DNA from: Candidatus Bathyarchaeota archaeon
GTDB taxonomy: Archaea > Thermoproteota > Bathyarchaeia > Bathyarchaeales > Bathyarchaeaceae
Assembly: GCA_020348365.1 (NCBI GenBank)
Contig: CP070749.1
Span: forward strand, 845,287-859,950
Direction: 5' to 3'
Length of the DNA: 14,664 nucleotides
Shown: piece after piece, positions 6,855 through 10,954 of the stretch
How positions within the stretch are numbered: position 1 is the first letter of the stretch
Layout of the letters: each line of letters starts with the position of its first letter
Translations under genes and position numbers: made by a program
Notes under the pieces: generated by a model
The model's input: only the letters and a program-made list of their open reading frames with translations
Told to the model about the DNA's origin: nothing
Databases searched by the model: none

Positions 6855-7935
6855 GAAACCTAAGAACTTAGCCGCGGAAAAGAGGAAAGAAGCTCTGAAA
6901 AGATTGAAAAAACTCGGCGTGAGACTTTACGGACAGATGGAGAAGAGCACTTTCCCTTGGATCAAAATGCCAAGCCGATCGACGCAGAACATCTTCTACA
7001 GTCCAGAAGTTCGGCAGTACGTTCTTGGAGATAAGATGGTGCGTAGAAGCTCTCGAAACATCCGGCACATTCGACCTCTCACCCAACTAATCTGGGCGGC
7101 TTACTTCGCCCGTGATCTCGCACAACAGCGAAAGACCTCAACCCTCCGAGACGTGTATTACTCGGCACAGGCTTACGAAGTCCCCTTTAAGGATCAGCCT
7201 GAGTCCAACAGCATTATAACCGACCTCGAGACAGTGATGGGACTTTCAAGGGAGGATTTCAAAGTATTTCCTGAGGAACGTTCGGCTATTTTCGGTGATC
7301 TAACAATAGAATACACCGTTCCTGGGTACGAGGGCAAAAGGCTTAATCTCATGTCCCATCCCGACGGTATGATGATAGGACCCGCGCTAACCTCGGCGGA
7401 GTTTGTCAAAACCAGTGCCGATATGGTCATAGCCATCGAAAAGGGTGGCTTGTTCACACGCTTCATCGAAGAGACAGTCCACAAGAAGTATAATGCTCTT
7501 CTCGTGCTGACGGCTGGTCAAGCTCCCCGCGCAACAAGGCACTTCATCCACAGACTCAACAGAGAACTAGATCTCCCTGTGCACATTTTCACCGATGGTG
7601 ACCCATGGGGTATGCACATCGCAATGGTAATCATTTCTGGCTCGGCGAATGCTGCTCACCTCAGGGAGCTGACTACCCCAGACGCCACATGGAATGGTGT
7701 TTGGGCAACCGATATTGTCGATTATGACTTACCAAGTGATGCCCTGACCGAGGTGGACATTAAACGTCTTCACGACCTCAGGAAAGACCAACGTTATGAG
7801 GGAGACCTGTGGCGGCGAGAGATCAAGAAGTTTCTGGAGATCAAGAAAAAGGCCGAGCAAGAAGCCTTCAGCAGGTATGGATTAACCTACATAGTTGACG
7901 AGTATCTGCCCGCGAAGCTTGAGATGACTGATTGA
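6847..7935 (+). CDS. top6A: DNA topoisomerase VI subunit A (Spo11-like)
   Basis: DNA-cleaving subunit of topoisomerase VI, related to meiotic Spo11. The 362 residues comprise an N-terminal extension, the 5Y-CAP winged-helix domain with TLRDVYY (the YY pair at 104-105 holds the nucleophilic tyrosine), and a Toprim domain with AIEKGGLF (E198) and HIFTDGDPWGMHI (D250, D252), which bind magnesium. The QMEKSTFPWIKMPSRST region is a typical N-terminal Top6A segment. It lies after residue 30, so the start must be upstream of the first internal ATG. TTG at 6847 with GAGGAG just before it fits, although the gap is short (two bases). It is the last gene of the unit; the next gene has its own promoter. 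Confidence 0.97.
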   Translation: MNKKPKNLAAEKRKEALKRLKKLGVRLYGQMEKSTFPWIKMPSRSTQNIFYSPEVRQYVLGDKMVRRSSRNIRHIRPLTQLIWAAYFARDLAQQRKTSTLRDVYYSAQAYEVPFKDQPESNSIITDLETVMGLSREDFKVFPEERSAIFGDLTIEYTVPGYEGKRLNLMSHPDGMMIGPALTSAEFVKTSADMVIAIEKGGLFTRFIEETVHKKYNALLVLTAGQAPRATRHFIHRLNRELDLPVHIFTDGDPWGMHIAMVIISGSANAAHLRELTTPDATWNGVWATDIVDYDLPSDALTEVDIKRLHDLRKDQRYEGDLWRREIKKFLEIKKKAEQEAFSRYGLTYIVDEYLPAKLEMTD

Positions 7936-7953
7936 CTCTTAACCCATTAGCAA

Positions 7954-7963
7954 ACTTAAATAC
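7954..7963 (+). promoter_or_regulatory. TATA-like promoter of the small membrane protein gene
   Basis: ACTTAAATAC lies 18 bases after the top6A stop and predicts a transcript start near 7985. AGGAG at 7994-7998 then serves the ATG at 8007, so this gene is probably transcribed separately from the topoisomerase unit. Confidence 0.5.
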
Positions 7964-8006
7964 GCTTTAGGCATGTAAGAGTAAACTCAGAACAGGAGTA
8001 TATGAG

Positions 8007-8222
8007 ATGAGCGAGACGCCAGCAGGACTGGGAATTGCAGAGAAGTTCTTCGGCTTAATAGTCCTCATAATAGGCGCCTTGACAGTCTACTACACATATC
8101 TCAGTCCGCCAGACCTCCCACCTGGAGTCCCCTCCGTTGGCGGGTTCATCAGCATCTTCATTATTGCTGGCTTTTTACTGATAGCTGTGGGCATTTTTTT
8201 GATGATTGCGAAGGCTGAGTAA
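8007..8222 (+). CDS. Small membrane protein, two predicted helices, unknown function
   Basis: A 71-residue protein not recognised as a named family. A short N-terminus (MSETPAGLGIAEKF) leads into one hydrophobic helix (about residues 15-31, FGLIVLIIGALTVYY). A proline-rich loop (SPPDLPPGVPSVGG) follows, then a second helix (about 47-66, FISIFIIAGFLLIAVGIF) and a short tail. The ATG at 8007 has AGGAG eight bases upstream; an ATG at 8002 meets a stop after two codons. The gene has its own promoter and converges on tRNA-Asn, whose encoded CCA ends five bases downstream. Confidence 0.75.
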   Translation: MSETPAGLGIAEKFFGLIVLIIGALTVYYTYLSPPDLPPGVPSVGGFISIFIIAGFLLIAVGIFLMIAKAE

Positions 8223-8226
8223 GTCT

Positions 8227-8332
8227 TGGCGCCGCCGGACGGACTCGGACCGTCGACCAACTGGTTAACAGCCTCAACCTTGAAAGAGTTACTATTCAAG
8301 TCAGTTGCTCTACCTAACTGAGCTACGGCGGC
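8227..8332 (-). tRNA. tRNA-Asn (GTT) with a 29-nt intron at position 30/31 and encoded CCA
   Basis: Read on the minus strand, the acceptor stem GCCGCCG pairs with CGGCGGC, followed by discriminator G and CCA (8229-8227). The D arm is GCTC/GAGC with GG in the loop. After removal of 8301-8273 the anticodon arm is ACTGG-CTGTTAA-CCAGT, giving anticodon GTT (8269-8267). The variable loop is TGGTC. The T stem GACGG/CCGTC is perfect, but the loop is TCCGAGT, with C instead of the nearly universal T at position 55. The mature length is 74 nt plus CCA. A TATA box lies about 30 bp upstream. Without intron removal the loop would suggest anticodon TGA, but there is no long variable arm, so serine is excluded. 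Confidence 0.9.
8273..8301 (-). other. Archaeal tRNA intron (non-canonical, 30/31) in tRNA-Asn
   Basis: A bulge-helix-bulge can be drawn. Tract C25-A-A-C28 pairs with GTTG (8278-8275) as the four-base central helix. The 5' bulge is T29 G30^A and the 3' bulge is A G^G31, each cut after its second base. The inner helix CTTGAA/TTCAAG (8300-8295 with 8284-8279) closes a ten-base loop. The outer helix is weak (two pairs), so this is a relaxed motif. The same junction is the one that restores a fully paired anticodon stem. Confidence 0.8.
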
Positions 8333-8358
8333 ATCCTTTAATCTCAGATTTCTCAGCC

Positions 8359-8369
8359 ATATTTAAAGT
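8359..8369 (-). promoter_or_regulatory. TATA-like promoter of tRNA-Asn
   Basis: On the minus strand ACTTTAAATAT is a near-ideal archaeal TATA box, centred about 32 bases before the tRNA 5' end, predicting a start roughly 5-8 bases upstream of the mature end. A TGCATGCA palindrome sits 10 bases further upstream. Confidence 0.6.
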
Positions 8370-8379
8370 TTGATTGATT

Positions 8380-8390
8380 TGCATGCATGC
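8380..8390. repeat. ATGCAT-core palindromic motif, copy 1
   Basis: TGCATGCATGC, containing the perfect palindromes TGCATGCA and CATGCATG, lies just upstream of the tRNA-Asn TATA box. Related copies occur at 10280-10289, 10860-10869 and 13797-13804, all in intergenic DNA. A regulator-binding role is an inference. Confidence 0.4.
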
Positions 8391-8458
8391 CATGTGTAAC
8401 CAACAAAATAATCCACCAATCCAGGCCTTTGAAAAATCAGAGATTCCCGTGAGTTCGA

Positions 8459-8623
8459 TCACAATCTTTTGTATCGCCTATGTTCTGGTGGTTCAGGCTC
8501 GAAATATAGGCAGCTTCTAACACCTTCTTTATGCTTCTTCAATTTGGTGCAGTATATAGTCACGGATTGGGAGATGGCGTGTCTGCAGAGACCGCATCTA
8601 ACGCGGACTGTTAGGGGCATCAT
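8459..8623 (-). CDS. Small cysteine-rich (likely zinc-binding) protein
   Basis: A 54-residue frame from ATG at 8623 (MMPLTVRVRCGLCRH), extendable by ten codons to a TTG at 8653. The product has CGLC, then IYCTKLKK, then SCLYFEPEPPEHRR. The pattern Cys-x2-Cys, Tyr-Cys-Thr and Cys-x-Tyr-Phe resembles short archaeal zinc-binding proteins of unknown function. It is not assigned to a named family. A TATA box at 8684-8694 predicts a transcript starting near 8660, which suits either start; no clear ribosome binding site is seen, so a short-leader transcript is possible. It stands alone between two tRNA genes, divergent from the CAU tRNA. Gene reality is likely from the cysteine spacing but not proven. 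Confidence 0.55.
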   Translation of the reverse strand: MMPLTVRVRCGLCRHAISQSVTIYCTKLKKHKEGVRSCLYFEPEPPEHRRYKRL

Positions 8624-8683
8624 TTGGTGGGTTTTCTGTTGAAGAGAGACCAAGAAACGCCACTGCCATACGTCTTATGTCGC

Positions 8684-8694
8684 GATATTTAAGA
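8684..8694 (-). promoter_or_regulatory. TATA-like element for the small Cys-rich gene
   Basis: Minus-strand TTCTTAAATAT predicts a transcription start near 8660, seven bases before the TTG and 37 before the ATG of the Cys-rich frame. It supports that frame being expressed. Confidence 0.45.
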
Positions 8695-8737
8695 AACATT
8701 TCTTAGAGCATACAATGCATATGTAGAGATTCGGTAT

Positions 8738-8748
8738 AATTAAATAAG
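8738..8748 (+). promoter_or_regulatory. TATA-like promoter of the CAU tRNA
   Basis: AATTAAATAAG is centred about 30 bases before the tRNA 5' end at 8773, predicting a start within a few bases of it. An ATGCAT sits about 18 bases upstream of the box (8715-8720). Confidence 0.6.
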
Positions 8749-8772
8749 CGAGGTTCTGAAAGTTAGACTATG

Positions 8773-8863
8773 GGGCCCGTAGCTCAGCATGGTTAGAGCG
8801 CCAGGCTCATAATTCTTAGAAGGAGAAACCTGGTGGTCGCTGGTTCAAATCCGGCCGGGCCCA
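8773..8863 (+). tRNA. tRNA with CAT anticodon (elongator Met, or Ile2), 16-nt intron at 37/38
   Basis: The acceptor stem GGGCCCG/CGGGCCC carries discriminator A; CCA is not encoded. The D arm is GCTC/GAGC. The anticodon arm is CCAGG-CTCATAA-CCTGG with CAT at 8808-8810, variable loop TGGTC, and T arm GCTGG-TTCAAAT-CCGGC. The mature length is 75 nt. G1-C72, and an anticodon stem lacking the three G-C pairs of initiators, exclude initiator tRNA. Elongator Met and the agmatidine-modified Ile(CAU) species share this anticodon, and the acceptor sequence resembles archaeal tRNAs of both kinds, so I leave the charge open. Confidence 0.93.
8812..8827 (+). other. Canonical 37/38 intron in the CAU tRNA, 16 nt
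   Basis: The fold is a standard bulge-helix-bulge. The outer helix is CCAGG/CCTGG. The 3' bulge is AA^A (8826-8828). The central helix is CTCA with GGAG (three pairs plus A-G). The 5' bulge is TA^A (8810-8812), and the inner hairpin TTC-TTA-GAA is minimal. A one-base shift of the intron would give the same product, but the bulge positions favour these ends. Confidence 0.85.
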
Positions 8864-8886
8864 TCAAATCTGTTGAGGTTTTTGGA

Positions 8887-9140
8887 ATGAATCAGGAGCT
8901 TCATACCATTATGCATGAATCAGTTCAACCATCATTTTCCTTCTTGGGAAACCTCGATTGATTGCGTGTATTATCGAAGCGTTACCATTGGGTCTTATTC
9001 TAGGAGGTTACCTATGGCTGTTCTTTCCGCTATCAGAAGCCCTCGAGTTTCTTCCGATTTGGGCAGCGACAATAGCAAGCATTACAATCAGCAGCTTGAT
9101 CGCTATTTGTGGGATAGCTACAGCTTGCCAACTGTCTTAA
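8887..9140 (+). pseudogene. Small membrane protein gene, probably broken by a one-base deletion
   Basis: ATG at 8887 has GAGGT seven bases upstream and opens MNQELHTIMHESVQPSFSF, running to LGNLD and a TGA at 8959. From 8952 the +1 frame continues PRLIACIIEALPLGLILGGY and a second hydrophobic helix (WAATIASITISSLIAICGIA), ending TAA at 9138-9140. Adding one C to the CC at 8952-8953 fuses them into an 84-residue protein with two membrane helices. A separate 60-residue protein starting at TTG 8958 is the alternative. The family is not recognised. The join is inferred from composition, not homology. It follows the CAU tRNA by 23 bases. Confidence 0.4.
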
Positions 9141-9171
9141 GTAGACCAAGCGTCACTAAACCTCTAAAATC

Positions 9172-9194
9172 CCGTGGATTACGCGTAATCACGG
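9172..9194. promoter_or_regulatory. Long imperfect palindrome upstream of cofE-like gene
   Basis: The centre ATTACGCGTAAT (9178-9189) is a perfect 12-base palindrome. Flanking CCGTG and CACGG extend it to 11 pairs with one unpaired G at 9177. It lies about 35-60 bases before a TATA-like CTTAAGAAAC (9231-9240), a position suitable for an operator. No T-run follows, so a terminator is less likely. Confidence 0.45.
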
Positions 9195-9228
9195 AAGACA
9201 CATGGTCAATGTCAGATTTCCTGCAGAA

Positions 9229-9240
9229 ACCTTAAGAAAC
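9229..9240 (+). promoter_or_regulatory. TATA-like element upstream of cofE-like gene
   Basis: ACCTTAAGAAAC predicts a transcript start near 9260, with a leader of about 50 nt containing AGGAGGGGG (9292-9300) before the ATG at 9310. The match to the TATA consensus is moderate. Confidence 0.35.
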
Positions 9241-9309
9241 ACCTCTGAGTGTGCCACTGATTAGGACATTAAGGAATTATTGGTTTGGAATAGGAGGGGG
9301 CTAAGAGCA

Positions 9310-10062
9310 ATGCAGCTTTTCGGAATACACACCAGACTAATCAAGCCCAAAGACGACTTGGTTGGCATACTTCTGGATGTCATAAGTAAGCAGAAGTTGA
9401 CAATTGATGATGGAGACTTACTAATGCTCGCCAGCAAAGCTATTTCTATAGTTCAAGGACGCCTTATGAAGCTTGACACGATAATTCCTTCAGAGGAAGC
9501 CAAGGCCCTGGCTGAGAAATATGACTTAGACCCTAGGTTCGTTGACGTTGTTTTAATGGAAGCGAGGAAAGTGTATGGGGGCGTTTCTGGGGCGCTACTC
9601 ACCGTGAAAAGTGGCGCTTTAATACCCAATGCAGGCGTGGATCAAAAGAACGCTCCGAAAGGATTTGTTGTTCTGTGGCCTGATGCTCCTCACGAAGCTG
9701 CCGAGAATATCAGAGGTGAGATTTTTGAGAGGGTAGGCAAGAACGTTGGGGTTCTGATCGTTGACAGCCACATTTCTCCTCTCCGCATGGGAACAACGGG
9801 GTTAGCCGTCGGAATCGCAGGATTCAATCCCATTAGGGATTGTAGGGCTGAAAGGGACCTTTATGGCAATAAGCTGTTCTTGACAAGACACGCTTTGGCT
9901 GATGATCTTGCGGGTGCAACTCATCTACTGATGGGAGAAGCTAACGGAAGTGTGCCGGCGGTTCTTGTCAAGGGTGCTCCTATTTCTTTGTCTGAAGAAC
10001 TTGATCCTTACTCAGTGTTGATTGCAGAAAAGAACTGTCTCTTTATGAATTGCTTCGTATAA
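9310..10062 (+). CDS. cofE: CofE-like coenzyme F420-0:L-glutamate ligase
   Basis: CofE adds gamma-linked glutamate to F420-0 using GTP, finishing the deazaflavin redox cofactor F420. ATG at 9310, with AGGAGGGGG upstream, gives 250 residues, the family length; a TTG at 9280 is less likely. Visible segments: DDGDLLMLASKAISIVQGR (about 33-51), SGALIPNAGVDQKNAPKG (about 101-118), LIVDSHISPLRMGTTG (about 149-164), VGIAGFNPIRD, and VPAVLVKGAP near the end. D111 and D152 match the positions I recall for metal-binding aspartates of the Archaeoglobus enzyme. The usual D-T-x-G-R-P-W-R stretch is replaced by DSHISPLRMGT, so this is a divergent branch whose substrate could differ. No other F420 gene is nearby. 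Confidence 0.8.
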   Translation: MQLFGIHTRLIKPKDDLVGILLDVISKQKLTIDDGDLLMLASKAISIVQGRLMKLDTIIPSEEAKALAEKYDLDPRFVDVVLMEARKVYGGVSGALLTVKSGALIPNAGVDQKNAPKGFVVLWPDAPHEAAENIRGEIFERVGKNVGVLIVDSHISPLRMGTTGLAVGIAGFNPIRDCRAERDLYGNKLFLTRHALADDLAGATHLLMGEANGSVPAVLVKGAPISLSEELDPYSVLIAEKNCLFMNCFV

Positions 10063-10084
10063 ATCTCAAAATTCCTTTCGTGGG

Positions 10085-10210
10085 TTATTTTGGCTTCACG
10101 ATTTTCGGCACATAAATTGTGGGGCTGCCGCATGTTGGGCAATATCTTGGCTCCACCTCTCCCTCTTCAACCCATTTTTTTCCACACTTCAAACAAATCC
10201 ACTCTGGCAA
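10085..10210 (-). CDS. 41-residue zinc ribbon protein
   Basis: A very short but convincing gene: M(TTG)PEWICLKCGKKWVEE, then EPRYCPTCGSP, ending VPKIVKPK and TAA. Two Cys-x2-Cys knuckles (C6/C9 and C24/C27) separated by 14 residues define a rubredoxin-like or zinc ribbon fold. The TTG at 10210 is the only possible start, because an in-frame TGA lies two codons upstream. GGTGAG (10221-10216) precedes it by five bases, a strong site. A TATA-like GTTTAAGTGC lies about 55 bases upstream. It converges on cofE with 22 bases between stops. The function is unknown; such ribbons may bind nucleic acid or donate structural metal sites. Confidence 0.75.
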   Translation of the reverse strand: MPEWICLKCGKKWVEEGEVEPRYCPTCGSPTIYVPKIVKPK

Positions 10211-10260
10211 TGTTTCTCACCTACAGTCTTTCTAAGCAATCTCTGCTATTATATTTCAAA

Positions 10261-10271
10261 GCACTTAAACT
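10261..10271 (-). promoter_or_regulatory. TATA-like promoter of the zinc ribbon gene
   Basis: Minus-strand AGTTTAAGTGC predicts a start near 10240, about 20 bases before the ribosome binding site. A second AT-rich candidate, AAATATAATAG, lies at about 10247-10257. A TGCATGCA palindrome lies 8 bases upstream of the first box. Confidence 0.45.
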
Positions 10272-10279
10272 TTACTCGC

Positions 10280-10289
10280 TGCATGCATA
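10280..10289. repeat. ATGCAT-core palindromic motif, copy 2
   Basis: TGCATGCATA at this site contains the palindrome TGCATGCA and stands immediately upstream of the zinc ribbon promoter, in the same relation as copy 1 to the tRNA-Asn promoter. Confidence 0.4.
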
Positions 10290-10358
10290 CATGATTATCG
10301 TATTATTAGGTGATGACTGAGGCGTTGCTCATTCCTTTTTGCTCTTCGGTTTTTCCAC

Positions 10359-10700
10359 CTACTTCACCATAGATTTGAGTTTGTCCTCAGCTTCAGTCTG
10401 GGTTTCATGAAGTCTTCACATGTACCATGACCTTTCCGAGGCGTAGTGTACACTGAAGGCAATTCCAAAGATTAGGAGAATATATCCCCGAATCGTGAAA
10501 ATAAGCCCTATGAGTCAGTAAGGATGAGATCTGAGTTTATAGGGAATGAACAGGAACCAGTCTGAATCTGGAACCGTAGAGACAGTTACGAGGGTTCCTC
10601 CAACCAGGAATATTACTCCCGTAATTGTCACCAATTGCCCCGCTATCTCGTTATGTCTGGACTCCTCCGCTTTTTCATGCAGATACTCCATGAGAGCCAA
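10359..10700 (-). pseudogene. Small membrane protein gene with two in-frame TGA codons
   Basis: From TTG at 10700 (or ATG at 10691, MEYLHEKAEESRHNE) the frame encodes a charged N-terminus, one helix (IAGQLVTITGVIFLVGGTLV), a linker PDSDWFLFIPYKL, then TGA at codon 62 (10517-10515). The same frame continues with a second helix (LIGLIFTIRGYILLIFGIAF) and SVHYASERSWYM, meets TGA at codon 95 (10418-10416), then RLHETQTEAEDKLKSMVK and TAG at 10361-10359. The whole reads as one 113-codon two-helix protein. Both TGA could derive from GGA (Gly) by one change. TGA is an ordinary stop elsewhere in this window, so decay is the simplest reading. The family is not recognised. Confidence 0.6.
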
Positions 10701-10859
10701 TTCGTTCTATCTCCAAGTTTACGAAACTCAAGAAGACCTATACCTGAAATATGATGCTTTAGCAAAATCTGTTTGCATAATCATTACTTAAGCATTATTT
10801 TATCTGAAAAAGGATTAGAATTGAGTAGGATCGCTTCGATGCACTACTAAGAATAATGG

Positions 10860-10869
10860 GCATGCATGC
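10860..10869. repeat. ATGCAT-core palindromic motif, copy 3
   Basis: GCATGCATGC, identical to ten bases of copy 1, lies in the gap 10701-10954 between the interrupted membrane gene and the polB 3' end. Apart from this motif and the polB terminator I see nothing convincing in that 254-base gap. Confidence 0.4.
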
Positions 10870-10940
10870 TACTGTTTTCGATGGTCCAGAAGCAGAATCC
10901 AACGAGCACCGATCGATGAGTAATACTTGCACGCAAGAGC

Positions 10941-10947
10941 AAAAAAA
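10941..10947 (-). terminator. T-run terminator of polB
   Basis: Seven consecutive T residues on the minus strand, seven bases after the polB TAA, form the kind of oligo-T termination signal used by archaeal RNA polymerase. A short self-complementary CTTGCACGCAAG lies just beyond it. Confidence 0.5.
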
Positions 10948-10954
10948 TAACGTC

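Noticed and set aside
8915..9235. 106-codon plus-strand frame overlapping the small membrane gene
   Set aside because: Its translation is Ser/Arg-rich and low in structure, while the competing frame gives two clean hydrophobic helices.
10310..10320. GTGATGA followed by CTGA, resembling C and D boxes of a guide RNA
   Set aside because: The two boxes are directly adjacent with no guide between them, and no further C' or D box lies within the next 60 bases.
10359..10700. Selenocysteine or genome-wide TGA recoding
   Set aside because: aIF1A and top6A end with TGA at the expected C-termini, and two selenocysteines in membrane-helix linkers would be unexpected.
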